DNA of 64,000 bases, taken from Candidatus Leptovillus affinis. GTDB lineage: Bacteria; Chloroflexota; Anaerolineae; Promineifilales; Promineifilaceae. The translations under genes were made by a program, and so were the position numbers. Position 1 is the first letter of the stretch, and the number at the start of each line of letters is the position of its first letter. The notes below the pieces were generated by a model that ran no database searches, had not been told where the DNA came from, and saw nothing but the letters and a program-made list of their open reading frames with translations. This document shows positions 27,517-35,953 of this stretch, piece after piece. The stretch covers positions 1,178,001 through 1,242,000 of the forward strand of contig JADIYP010000001.1 of NCBI GenBank assembly GCA_016705235.1, in the 5' to 3' direction.

Positions 27517-28161
27517 ATGCCGGTTGTGTGGTTCATTCGTCATGGCCAAAGTGAATCTAATGCGGATCTCCGTACCAGCCATCCAGCCGACTCCGCGCTG
27601 ACCCCGATAGGCCACGAAGAATCCCGCCTGATATCCAACGCGTTATCACAGCCACCCGACCTGTTTGTGCTTTCGCCTTTCTTGCGCGCCCGGCAAACGG
27701 CCGTGCCCACACTCGACCAATATCCCCACACCCCCGTAGAAACCTGGCCGGTACAGGAATATGTCTACCTCTCTCCCGCTCAATACAAAGATACCACCGG
27801 CACCGAACGCTGGCCTTTAGCCGTCGCTTATTGGGAGCGTAACGACCCTCGCTACAAAAGCAGCGAAGATTCCGAATCGTTTGCCGAATTAATAGCCCGA
27901 ACCACGGCCGTTCAGGCCCAATTTCAGGCTCGCCAGGAAGAGTTTATCGTTGTCTTCAGCCATGGCTTGTTTATCCGCGCTCTGCTGCTCACCCTTCTCC
28001 AGGGTTACGCCGACCCAACCCAGGAGTTTATGGCGCGTTACGCCTACTTTATCCAGGCCATACATATGCCCAACGGCGCCATCCTCAAAGTAAACTTCAC
28101 CGCCGACGGCCGTTCTACCTTCTCTGGCTTCGATACCCGCCACCTGACCGCCAGATCATAA
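27517..28161 (+). CDS. Histidine phosphatase (phosphoglycerate mutase-like) family protein
   Basis: 214 residues. The N-terminal catalytic signature is VVWFIRHGQSESNADL (RHG with the phospho-acceptor His). SPFLRARQTAVPTLDQY supplies the second Arg, a Glu-containing loop follows in the middle, and the second catalytic His lies in EFIVVFSHGLFIRALLLTLLQG. The family includes cofactor-dependent phosphoglycerate mutases and small-molecule phosphatases. The length and loose sequence favour a phosphatase of unknown substrate over a glycolytic mutase. GGAGG lies about 10 bases before the ATG. The next gene, with an FHA domain, starts 12 bases after its stop. Confidence 0.88.
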   Translation: MPVVWFIRHGQSESNADLRTSHPADSALTPIGHEESRLISNALSQPPDLFVLSPFLRARQTAVPTLDQYPHTPVETWPVQEYVYLSPAQYKDTTGTERWPLAVAYWERNDPRYKSSEDSESFAELIARTTAVQAQFQARQEEFIVVFSHGLFIRALLLTLLQGYADPTQEFMARYAYFIQAIHMPNGAILKVNFTADGRSTFSGFDTRHLTARS

Positions 28162-28173
28162 GCCTATCTGACA

Positions 28174-31032
28174 ATGTCTTACGGAACCCTGACCTTCACG
28201 CTCGCTGGTGGCCCAACGGCCGTCATCGAACTGGCCGCGCCCGATGTCATCCTCGGCCGTTCGGGCGAAGCCGATGTGCAGCTAGGCGACGAACTGGTCT
28301 CCAAACGCCATCTGCGCCTGACCGTGAACCAACAGGGCGTCTGGCTGATGGATCTGGGCGCGACAAATGGCACATTCCTGGCCGGAAAACGACTGCCGCC
28401 TAATCAATCCGTCCCCTGGCCGTCTGGGCAGCCGCTGCTGCTAGGCGATACAACCGTAACGTTTTCCCCGGCTCCGGCCATTTTTGCCGACGAGACCTGG
28501 AGCGACCAGCCAGCTTACGAACCGCCGCTGCCGACGCTGTATGAAGCTGCATCGCCAGGGGGATGGCGACGGCCGTCAGTCATCTTTGTTTCGCTGCTCC
28601 TGGGCCTGGCGCTGTGTCTGTTGGGCGTGATGGGCGTGTGGTGGTTCTCGCAGCGCCTATCGGCCAACGAGGCCGCCGCGACGCCGGTTCTGCTGCCGCC
28701 CACGCAAGCCATTGCCCTGGCCGCCTGCCAACAACCGCCGATTACGGCCGTCTCCTTCATCGGCAGCGCGTCGGCCGACACAACTGCCGACCCGCTGCTG
28801 CCTTCTTTCCCGCTGCTGGAACTGCCCTTCCCGTATGATGGTGGCAACGAGAATTTTGGCGGAGACACGGCCGTTTTCCTCAAAGCCATCCAACGCGCCC
28901 AGTCCGGCGGCCGGGTCAACAGCTTCTTCGATCATCTCTATCCGTTGTACCCTGCGCCCCAAGACCCTGGCGTCGTCGCCGGGCGCGAACCCGCCGAGCT
29001 GCCGGTAGGGCGCGGACTGCTGCCGTTCACCGGCCAACTCAATCCCGAGGACAGCTACAGCGGCCATCCCGGGTTTGACTTTTCCACTTTCGTCCCGCGC
29101 CAACCTTCCACGCCCGTTTTTGCCGCCGCCGACGGCGTCGTCGCCGAAGCTGGTACAGACCCATCTTCCGGCGCGTTGTTTGTCAAATTGATTCATGCCG
29201 TGCCGGAGTTAGGCAATCTGGAAACGATTTACTGGCATCTACACCTGGATGGCTTTTTTGCCGCCACGCAGGATTTGGTAGGTCAGTTTGTCTCGGCGGG
29301 CACGCGGTTGGGCACAATGGGCAACACGGGTTGGAGCACCGGCCATCATTTGCATTTTGAAGTGCGCCTGGACCAGAACGGCGACGGCCGTTTCACCTCC
29401 GATGAAACCATTGACCCCTTTGGCTTTCTCCCCAGCCCCACCTATCCCTCAGACCCGTGGGCCGATGCCGTGCAGTTTGTCGATGCGCGCGGCGACACCT
29501 ACAACCACGCTGGCAGCCGCAGCCTTTACCTGTGGCGGCACCCCCTCGGCCTGATCGCCCCAATCCCCGACAGCGGCGGCGGGCAAATCAGCCATCCGGC
29601 GGCTGCCGGTGATGGCGCAGCGCCGGCCGGATTGTGCGCCGAGCCGGGTAGTTTGCCGCCCGGCGGCCATATCACCTTCGCCTGGTCGCCCGACCCGCCC
29701 TTCACCCACGAATGGGTCGGCACAGGCAATGGCTGCGTCCTGGCCGTCACCGACGCCGCCGGAAATCAGGTCACGCAGTTCAGCGCGCCCCTGACAGTAG
29801 AAATCCCGCTGGCCGCCGCCGATCTGAGCAACGTCGATCCCAACACGCTGGCGATTTACTGGCGCGACGCCGACAGCGAAACGTGGCGGCCGCTGCCCAC
29901 CTTTATCGACGAAGCCAATGGGCTGGCCATCGCCGCCACCGACCGTCCCGGCCAGTGCGCCTTGCTCGGCCAGCCGCTGCGCGATGTGGTCCCGCCCACG
30001 TCCAGCATTCAGGTGGAAGGCCCGCAGGGCATTGACGGAGCCTGGTATGATCGGGTGACCGTGTCGGTGAGCAGCGAGGATCCCGGCGGCGTCGCTTTAA
30101 TCGAGTACAGCCTGGATGCCGGCGCGACGTGGCAGCCGTATACCGGACCATTTGTGTTGGAAGCGAATGGCGCGCTGCCGGACTTGCCGACAGAGTTGGT
30201 GGAGAGTTTTGGCGGAACAAACGGCCGTTTCCTCGTTCTGGCATCGGCTACGGATAATGCCGGTAATGTCGAAGACCCACCGACGGCGCGGGCTTTTGTG
30301 ATTGATCCGTCTAAAAGTTTGCTGGCGCCTGAAGAGACGAGGACGCTGACGCCAACCGGCACGCCTACGCTGCCCGGCGGCGCAGCCTGCACGCCGACTA
30401 TCACCGTGACGGCCGAGTTTGGCGTGAATGTGCGGCGCGGGCCGGGTGTGGCGTATCCCATTGCAACGACGCTGCCGCAGGGGCAAACGGCCGTGATCGA
30501 CGGCCGTAACCCCACCGGCAGTTGGTGGCGCATTGTTCTGGAAAGGGCTGGCGGCCCGGAATTTTGGGTTTCCGACGATGTGGTGGAGACGAGTTGCGTC
30601 GATGGGGTAACGGCCGTGCCGACGCCCCCACCGCCCACCGCCACGCCTACCCAAACGCCAACGGCCACGCCGACGCAAACCCCCACCCCCACAGCCACGC
30701 CCACTCTCACCGTCACCCGCAACCCCGACGCGCGGCCGCCTGTCGTGTCCATCGCCTTTACCCCCGTGCGCCCCGCCGCCGGCGACATCATCACCTTTAC
30801 CGCTCGCGCCGAAGACAATGATGCCGTTGCCCGCATCGAAATCTGGCTGCAAAGCCCATCGCAGACAGACCTGGTGCGCGTGCAAACCTGCCTGGAAACG
30901 ACCATTTGCCAGTATACCGGCGGCCCTTATGCGGCCGGCGAACTGCGCTACCGCGCCTACGCCTGGGACCTGGCCGACAATCAAGACGCCACCCCCATCA
31001 CCAGCGTAACCATTCAACCCGTTTTGCAATAG
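28174..31032 (+). CDS. FHA-TM-M23 peptidase-SH3b multidomain envelope protein
   Basis: 952 residues. The cytoplasmic FHA domain (1-95) shows GRS 28-30, SKRHLRL and NGT near 65-67, so it can bind phosphothreonine. A single TM spans about 136-158. The outside part has an M23 (LytM) fold with H298xxxD302 and HLH 392-394, which supply the zinc ligands. Directly after it, DQNGDGRFTSDETIDP resembles a Ca-binding EF-hand loop. Further on are a chitobiase/Ig-like segment (YSLDAGATWQPYTGPFVL), an SH3b domain (NVRRGPGVAYPIATTLPQGQTA), a Thr/Pro linker and a final Ig-like domain. It probably hydrolyses peptide cross-links in the wall under control of a Ser/Thr kinase. That link is inferred, as no kinase gene is in the window. 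Confidence 0.87.
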   Translation: MSYGTLTFTLAGGPTAVIELAAPDVILGRSGEADVQLGDELVSKRHLRLTVNQQGVWLMDLGATNGTFLAGKRLPPNQSVPWPSGQPLLLGDTTVTFSPAPAIFADETWSDQPAYEPPLPTLYEAASPGGWRRPSVIFVSLLLGLALCLLGVMGVWWFSQRLSANEAAATPVLLPPTQAIALAACQQPPITAVSFIGSASADTTADPLLPSFPLLELPFPYDGGNENFGGDTAVFLKAIQRAQSGGRVNSFFDHLYPLYPAPQDPGVVAGREPAELPVGRGLLPFTGQLNPEDSYSGHPGFDFSTFVPRQPSTPVFAAADGVVAEAGTDPSSGALFVKLIHAVPELGNLETIYWHLHLDGFFAATQDLVGQFVSAGTRLGTMGNTGWSTGHHLHFEVRLDQNGDGRFTSDETIDPFGFLPSPTYPSDPWADAVQFVDARGDTYNHAGSRSLYLWRHPLGLIAPIPDSGGGQISHPAAAGDGAAPAGLCAEPGSLPPGGHITFAWSPDPPFTHEWVGTGNGCVLAVTDAAGNQVTQFSAPLTVEIPLAAADLSNVDPNTLAIYWRDADSETWRPLPTFIDEANGLAIAATDRPGQCALLGQPLRDVVPPTSSIQVEGPQGIDGAWYDRVTVSVSSEDPGGVALIEYSLDAGATWQPYTGPFVLEANGALPDLPTELVESFGGTNGRFLVLASATDNAGNVEDPPTARAFVIDPSKSLLAPEETRTLTPTGTPTLPGGAACTPTITVTAEFGVNVRRGPGVAYPIATTLPQGQTAVIDGRNPTGSWWRIVLERAGGPEFWVSDDVVETSCVDGVTAVPTPPPPTATPTQTPTATPTQTPTPTATPTLTVTRNPDARPPVVSIAFTPVRPAAGDIITFTARAEDNDAVARIEIWLQSPSQTDLVRVQTCLETTICQYTGGPYAAGELRYRAYAWDLADNQDATPITSVTIQPVLQ

Positions 31033-31055
31033 CTCTGCAATTAAACCGATGAACG

Positions 31056-31102
31056 CCGGGCAATAAAAAAACACGGGGAAAGCCCGTGTTTTTGTTGCCC
31101 GG
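31056..31102. terminator. Bidirectional intrinsic terminator
   Basis: Outer arms ccgggcaa (31056-31063) and ttgcccgg (31095-31102) enclose an inner stem aaaaacacggg / cccgtgttttt. A/T tracts on both sides make it usable from either direction. It ends the phosphatase/FHA-peptidase unit. Confidence 0.9.
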
Positions 31103-31192
31103 TAACCACTTAAAAATGCGCAGATTGGTCCAATCTAATAAGCGCTAACTTATTTTGTTCGTAGAATTTGTAGGCGTAAATTTCAAAAATCT

Positions 31193-31310
31193 TGGGTTCT
31201 TCAGGAACTCAGGGGGTTGACAGCCCCTGATGCGTGAAGCGTGATGCGTGACCAGAGAGGTTTCACGCATCACGTATCACGCATCAGACCAAACCCCATG
31301 AAATCCCAAA
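31193..31310 (-). repeat. About 115-bp dispersed repeat, copy 2 (minus orientation)
   Basis: Reverse-complement copy of 27373-27480, with the same outer sequences (ttcaggaactcagggggttg; atgaaatcccaaagacc) and the GTGATGCGTGAT hairpin. A lone agattggtccaatct palindrome lies nearby at 31125. The two copies enclose the phosphatase and FHA-peptidase genes as an inverted pair. Confidence 0.85.
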
Positions 31311-31374
31311 GACCCAAATCTTGCCTTACAAAGCAAATAGTACTATGTCAGACAGAAACTGTTTTCAAGCAGGT

Positions 31375-32778
31375 TTAATGCCCACCGCCGCCACGCGCCA
31401 GTCCGGCGGCCATCGTTTCTTCTCGACCGGGGGTGATGCGTTTAACGGCCAATGCCAGCAGCAAGGCCATCAAAATACCACCGGAGAGAAAGGGTGAACG
31501 CGGCCCAAGCGTCTGGAACAATACCCCGCCAATCAAGGGCGCAAGCGCGTTAGCCGCGCTGAGAAACGAAGAGGAAATACCCAAAATCCCACCCACTTCT
31601 TGTGGTTCCACCCGTTTGGTGATGAGACTGTTAATGGTTGGCTGCAAAACGCCGCCGCCGATGGCAATGGGAACCATGGACACCAGAATCCAGGCCAGTC
31701 CCAGCCAGCCGGTGTTCGAATCGTCTGGCAGGCTGACGCCTACATTTTTCGTGGGCGGCGTTTCGCCCACAGCCTGACGTCCGCCGCTCAATTCTTCTTC
31801 CAGGGCGGCCTGCGAATAGCCGGGCAGCGGCTGCCGGGGTGTTAACGAGATGGCTGTCAGCCCAATGGCCAGCAGCGCCAGCCCGGCATAAATCAGCCGC
31901 CGGTCGCCAAAACGTCGGCTCCATTTACCGATGTAATATCCCTGCACCGCCACCACGATGAACCCGACGTACACAAAGATGATGGCATTGCGCGAGGCGT
32001 TGAAGCCCTGGTTGGAAAGGGTGAACAGCGAGAGAAGCTGCTCAAAGCCGCCAAAAGCCAGTTGCTGGGCGAAAATAAGGATGAGCAAAATGCCCACGGC
32101 CGGATTTTTGAGCGCCTTGAGCAACGCGTTGACGGAGAGGGTTTCCAGGTTTTGTCGTTTGCCGCGTTCTTCGGCGGGCAGGGTTTCCTGAAACCAGAAG
32201 CTGGTGAGCAGAATGGAGAGCAGCGAGAACCCGGCGGCGACAAAGGCGGGCACGCGGTAATCGTTGCCGCTGGCCGCCAGAGAAACAAAGGCAATCACCG
32301 GCCCAATGATGAAGCCCAGTCCAAAGGCCGCGCCTATTAGACCCAGGCCCTGGGTGCGGTTTTTTTCGGTGGTGCTGTCGGTGATGGCTGCCTGGGCGGT
32401 GGAGATATTGGCCCCGGAAATGCCGTCGATAATGCGGGCCAGGAAGAGCAGGATGATGGAATTGGCGAAGCCCAGGAGGATGAAGCCGGTGAAGGTGCCG
32501 ATTTGGGAGATGACCAGGACGGGTTTACGGCCGTATCTATCCGATAACCGCCCTAATACCGGCGCGCCAATCACCTGCATGATCGGGTAGGCCGCTCCCA
32601 ATACACCAATAATCGCCGGAGATACGCCAAACGAGGCAGCGTACAGCGGCAGCAGGGGAATAATGATGGTCAAGCCCAGTAAATCGATCAGAACAATGAC
32701 GAAAATGGGCAATATGCGCTTGAAGTCAAGCTTTTCGTTGGCTTCTGCAGAGGTTTGATTATCCGCTTCTGTAGTCAT
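31375..32778 (-). CDS. MFS efflux transporter, DHA1/TetA-like
   Basis: A 467-residue major facilitator protein with 12 predicted TM helices. The loop 2-3 motif A is GRLSDRYGRKPVLV. Motif C-like glycine-rich segments occur in TM5 (GLGLIGAAFGLGFIIGPVIAF), as in drug:H+ antiporters. There is an unusually long soluble insertion between TM9 and TM10 (RQPLPGYSQAALEEELSGG through LPDDSNTG, about 55 residues). A charged N-terminal tail of about 20 residues precedes TM1. It is the last gene of a PadR-4TM-MFS cluster, so its expression is probably controlled by that regulator. The substrate is not predictable. Confidence 0.88.
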   Translation of the reverse strand: MTTEADNQTSAEANEKLDFKRILPIFVIVLIDLLGLTIIIPLLPLYAASFGVSPAIIGVLGAAYPIMQVIGAPVLGRLSDRYGRKPVLVISQIGTFTGFILLGFANSIILLFLARIIDGISGANISTAQAAITDSTTEKNRTQGLGLIGAAFGLGFIIGPVIAFVSLAASGNDYRVPAFVAAGFSLLSILLTSFWFQETLPAEERGKRQNLETLSVNALLKALKNPAVGILLILIFAQQLAFGGFEQLLSLFTLSNQGFNASRNAIIFVYVGFIVVAVQGYYIGKWSRRFGDRRLIYAGLALLAIGLTAISLTPRQPLPGYSQAALEEELSGGRQAVGETPPTKNVGVSLPDDSNTGWLGLAWILVSMVPIAIGGGVLQPTINSLITKRVEPQEVGGILGISSSFLSAANALAPLIGGVLFQTLGPRSPFLSGGILMALLLALAVKRITPGREETMAAGLARGGGGH

Positions 32779-32815
32779 GAGATACCTGTTTTTAAGAAAT
32801 TAAATTGAGTCCAGA

Positions 32816-32848
32816 AGATTAGACCAATCTCCAAGATTGGTCTAATCT
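32816..32848. terminator. 15-3-15 hairpin with self-complementary arms
   Basis: agattagaccaatct, cca, agattggtctaatct: same architecture as the copies at 6353, 7596 and 10659 with a changed sequence, so both arms co-vary. It lies between the 4TM gene stop (32870) and the MFS start (32778). Confidence 0.8.
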
Positions 32849-32869
32849 CATTTGATAGCAGCCGCCGGC

Positions 32870-33316
32870 CTAGAATGGCAGCATCGGCCGGAACCAGGGA
32901 ATGGCTGCCAAAACAGCGACCATTGCCAGGGTGAAGAAAATAGCCGCGCGTTGGAATTTGGCGCGATCAGTCGCTGCTTTTTTGGAAAGCGAACGGCCGA
33001 CATGCGCGAAAGCCAGGGCGACAATCATGGTAAAAATATGTTCTACCAGCCAGAATCGGGTGTCTGGGTTGGCCATGGCCGCGCCGAAATCGGAAAAAGC
33101 GGCCGTGGTGATAGGGCTAAAAACTACATACAGCAGCAAACCCAGCAGAATCTGAATGTCCATGCTCATTGTGAAATACAAACCGAGTTTGTTGTCTAGA
33201 GCAGTCCATTCTTTTTTGCCCAACCAGCCTAAAGCCGCGCGGACAATCGCCGCAATGCCAATGATGAGCACTATCCAGCGGGTGATATTGTGTAGACCAA
33301 GTACGACGGTATACAT
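32870..33316 (-). CDS. Four-TM membrane protein, cytochrome-b-like
   Basis: 148 residues with four hydrophobic helices (HNITRWIVLIIGIAAIVRAAL; MSMDIQILLGLLLYVVF; WLVEHIFTMIVALAFAHVG; AAIFFTLAMVAVLAAIPWF). Conserved positions seen in similar proteins of Bacteroidetes and Chloroflexota include LH..TRW in TM1, a helix with D.Q.LLG, and EH in TM3. Such proteins are often labelled cytochrome b on weak grounds. The His residues (TM1, TM3, and AFAHVG) could ligate haem, but no proof is visible. It lies between padR and the MFS gene on one strand. Confidence 0.75.
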   Translation of the reverse strand: MYTVVLGLHNITRWIVLIIGIAAIVRAALGWLGKKEWTALDNKLGLYFTMSMDIQILLGLLLYVVFSPITTAAFSDFGAAMANPDTRFWLVEHIFTMIVALAFAHVGRSLSKKAATDRAKFQRAAIFFTLAMVAVLAAIPWFRPMLPF

Positions 33317-33381
33317 TCCTGAAAACTCCTTGTTGATTTTGAAATGATTATTTAGCTCACACCCTGATTACTGACGCGAGA

Positions 33382-33891
33382 TTAAGCTTGCTCAGTAAGG
33401 TGGTTGATAACATGATCCAACCAGTCTAGCTCAGACCGAAGGTGGACGATCTGGTGTTCAATCATCAATTGTAAAGAACCGGTGTGTACCGGCGCTTTTT
33501 CTGCGCGATCTAGCTCTGCGGCAAGCGCTTCGCGGCGTGTTTGCAGCAGGGCGATGGCTTCGGATTGGGGCAGCTTGTCTAAAAAGGTGATGCCTGTATC
33601 ACCAGGGAAAAGTGCTGGTAGGAAGGTGGACAGGTTTTCGCGCAGCAGCTCTAAAAACCGCGTTTCGCCGGCTGGGGTCAGGCTGTAGACTTGTCGCGTG
33701 GGGCGGTTGCCTTCGCGCTCTTCACTTGGGGTGATGAACCCGTCTTTGGCCATTTTTTCCAGCAGGTAGTAGGCGGTCGATTTTTTGAGATCGACGCAGG
33801 TTTGCATGTAACTGTCGATGAACTCGTGCAGTTGGTAGCCGTGCATTTCTTGCTGCTGTAAGAGACCGAGTAAAAGTAATTCGCGTTCCAT
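33382..33891 (-). CDS. PadR-family transcriptional regulator
   Basis: 169 residues. The N-terminal winged helix-turn-helix is MERELLLLGLLQQQEMHGYQLHEFI, then CVDLKKSTAYYLLEKMAKDGFI, and a beta wing (REGNRPTRQVYSLTPAGETRF). The C-terminus is a helical dimerisation domain of the Vir/AphA type (ALAAELDRAEKAPVHTGS, MIEHQIVHLRSELDWLDHVI). PadR proteins repress efflux or stress genes and release DNA upon ligand binding. It heads the cluster PadR-4TM-MFS, and a perfect 14-bp palindrome lies just upstream of its start, so autoregulation is likely. Confidence 0.93.
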   Translation of the reverse strand: MERELLLLGLLQQQEMHGYQLHEFIDSYMQTCVDLKKSTAYYLLEKMAKDGFITPSEEREGNRPTRQVYSLTPAGETRFLELLRENLSTFLPALFPGDTGITFLDKLPQSEAIALLQTRREALAAELDRAEKAPVHTGSLQLMIEHQIVHLRSELDWLDHVINHLTEQA

Positions 33892-33917
33892 CTTGACCTT
33901 GTGTTATAAATCTGAAT

Positions 33918-33931
33918 AGTCAAATTTGACT
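33918..33931. promoter_or_regulatory. Candidate PadR operator
   Basis: agtcaaatttgact is a perfect 14-bp palindrome 27 bases before the padR start codon, within an AT-rich region that continues taatcaggtttgattatag. Dyads of this length directly before padR genes are typical autoregulatory sites. Confidence 0.65.
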
Positions 33932-34056
33932 AATCAGGTTTGATTATAGTGATATTTGAGTTGAAGTCAAGAGGTTGTTTGGCGCGGGGTCACGCGGAAT
34001 GAACTGTGGTGTCTTCGGATTGGGCCAATCTTACCATGGTTAAACAGCACGAATCT

Positions 34057-35196
34057 TTAGAGGGGGAGGGAGATGGTGAATTGGGTGCCCTGGCCGGGGG
34101 CGCTGGTAACGTCGATTTGGCCGTGGTGGGCTTCGATGAGTTGTTTGGCGATGGCCAGGCCCAGCCCGCCGCCGACGCCGTCGGCGTGGGTGCGGGCGCT
34201 GTTGCCGCGCCAGAAGCGGTTGAAGATGTAGGGGAGGTCTTTGGCGGGGATGCCTTCGCCAGTGTCGGCGACGATGAGGTGGATGAAGTTGGGTTGGCGC
34301 ACGGCCGTTAACCGAATAACGCCTCCCGCCGGTGTGTGCCTCAGGGCATTGGCTACCAGATTGCTGAGCACCTGATCCAGACGGCCGGCGTCGGCCATGA
34401 TCGTCAGGTCGGCGGGTTGGCCGTCAAACGAAATTTCCAGGGCAATTTGAGCGGCTTCAGCCTGGCCGCTGAAGCTGGTTTGGACATCGGCCAGCAGTTC
34501 GGTAAGGTCGACGGGTTCCAGGCGCAGGGGAAGCTGCCCGGCTTCGGCCTGCGAAAGGGTGTGCAGATCATTGACCAGGCGGGCGAGGGTGTGGGTTTCT
34601 TCGAGAGTAGCTTCGATGTGTTCCGGGGTTGGTTCGTAGACGCCGTCGAGCACTCCTTCCAGGTTGCCCTGGATGATGTGCAAGGGGGTGCGCAGTTCGT
34701 GGGCTACGTCGGCGGTGAGGTTGCGGCGCTGCTGGTCGGCGCGCTCTAGTTCGGCGGTCATGCGGTTGAAGGAGCGGGTGAGTTGGGCGAATTGGTTGTG
34801 ACGGCCGTTCTCCGTGACGCGCACCGTGAAATCTCCCTCGGCCACTGCATCGGCGGCGGCCATCACTTCGGCCAGCGGCGTGGCGATGCTGCGAAAAGCG
34901 CGCCGGCCGATGCCCAAAGCCAGCATCGGCAAAACAAGCGCCAGACTGCACCCACTGAGCCAGACGAGTACGGCCGTTTCCCGATACCCGCCCAGCCCGC
35001 GCACCAATAACATGGCCACAGCCGCCATTCCGGCCAAAATAAGCAGCGCCATCAGCCCAAAAACAAAGAAAAACGAGAGGAACAACCAGCCGCGTTTGCG
35101 CCGCCAGTGTGGCGGCCGGTGGCGTTTCCAGGGCGGTGGTCCTTGCCAGCCAGGGGCAGGCCCATGTGGTTCTGGCCAAGGCGGTGGTTTTGTCAT
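34057..35196 (-). CDS. Sensor histidine kinase, BaeS/CpxA-like
   Basis: 379 residues. A basic, Pro-rich N-terminus is followed by two TM helices (about 38-63 and 72-97) with almost no extracytoplasmic loop. Then come HAMP, HisKA with the H-box LTADVAHELRTPLHIIQGN, and HATPase with the N-box DQVLSNLVANALRHTP, G1 VADTGEGIP and G2 GGGLGLAIAKQLIEAHHG. The very short sensor region implies sensing within the membrane or through a partner. Its ATG overlaps the stop of the response regulator gene (35193-35196), so they form a coupled pair. The downstream 3' end lies at 34057. Confidence 0.95.
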   Translation of the reverse strand: MTKPPPWPEPHGPAPGWQGPPPWKRHRPPHWRRKRGWLFLSFFFVFGLMALLILAGMAAVAMLLVRGLGGYRETAVLVWLSGCSLALVLPMLALGIGRRAFRSIATPLAEVMAAADAVAEGDFTVRVTENGRHNQFAQLTRSFNRMTAELERADQQRRNLTADVAHELRTPLHIIQGNLEGVLDGVYEPTPEHIEATLEETHTLARLVNDLHTLSQAEAGQLPLRLEPVDLTELLADVQTSFSGQAEAAQIALEISFDGQPADLTIMADAGRLDQVLSNLVANALRHTPAGGVIRLTAVRQPNFIHLIVADTGEGIPAKDLPYIFNRFWRGNSARTHADGVGGGLGLAIAKQLIEAHHGQIDVTSAPGQGTQFTISLPL

Positions 35197-35900
35197 GGGG
35201 CGCTCTCCTGGTCGTCTAAACTGTCGTTGAAGCGGTAGCCGATGCCGTAGACAGTTTGGATATACAGCGGGTTTGCCGGATCGGGTTCGATTTTGCGGCG
35301 CAGATTTTTAACGTGGGCGTCGATGCTGCGATCAAAGCCATCGTGGGTGTGGCCGTGTAGTTCTTGCAGCAGGCGTTGGCGGCTGAATGCCTGGCCGGAA
35401 TTTTGCGCCAGCAGGGCCAGCAGGTTAAATTCGATGCGCGTCAGGTGCAGCGGTTCGTCGGCCAGGTTGGCGCGGTGCGCTTCCAGGTCAATTTGCAGAT
35501 CGCCAATCTGGATGAGGCCGGGTTGGCGCAGGCCGCCTTTTACGCGGCGTAAGACGGCGCGCACGCGAGCCACCAGTTCGCGCGGCGAGAAGGGTTTGGT
35601 GATGTAATCATCGGCGCCCAATTCCAGGCCGATGAGCCGGTCGGTTTCTTCGATGCGCGCGGTGAGCATGATGATGGGCACGTCGGAGTCGCGGCGCAGG
35701 TGGCGGCAAACATCCAGCCCATCCATGCCGGGCAGGTTGAGGTCGAGGACGACGAGGTCGGGTTTGTCGGCGCGGGCGATGGCCAGAGCGGTGGAGCCGT
35801 TGACGGCCGTTAACACCCCATAGCCGCTCCGTTCCAGATAATCGCGGGCCAGCTTGACAATTTTGGGTTCGTCATCGACGATGAGAATGCGCTCGTTCAT
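35193..35900 (-). CDS. OmpR/PhoB-family response regulator
   Basis: 235 residues from ATG 35900 (MNERILIVDDEPK); an upstream extension has no support. The receiver domain has the acidic pair DDE near residue 9, the phospho-acceptor Asp in LVVLDLNLPGMDG, Thr in IIMLTARI and Lys in DYITKPFSPRELVARV. The C-terminal winged helix includes LTRIEFNLLALLAQNSGQAFSRQRLLQELHG, SIDAHVKNLRRKIEPDP and YGIGYRF. Together with the overlapping kinase gene it makes a complete two-component system. The small His-rich membrane protein encoded just upstream may be sensed by it or be part of its output. Confidence 0.96.
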   Translation of the reverse strand: MNERILIVDDEPKIVKLARDYLERSGYGVLTAVNGSTALAIARADKPDLVVLDLNLPGMDGLDVCRHLRRDSDVPIIMLTARIEETDRLIGLELGADDYITKPFSPRELVARVRAVLRRVKGGLRQPGLIQIGDLQIDLEAHRANLADEPLHLTRIEFNLLALLAQNSGQAFSRQRLLQELHGHTHDGFDRSIDAHVKNLRRKIEPDPANPLYIQTVYGIGYRFNDSLDDQESAP

Positions 35901-35918
35901 GGGCGTGTAGTGTAACGC

Positions 35919-35952
35919 AAACAGGGTCCAGGTGAAACACTGGACCCTGTTT
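35919..35952. terminator. Perfect 12-bp hairpin between the His-rich protein and the response regulator
   Basis: aaacagggtcca / tggaccctgttt with a 10-base loop, directly after the stop at 35954 and 19 bases before the response-regulator start. It probably separates expression of the two. Confidence 0.7.
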
Positions 35953-35953
35953 G

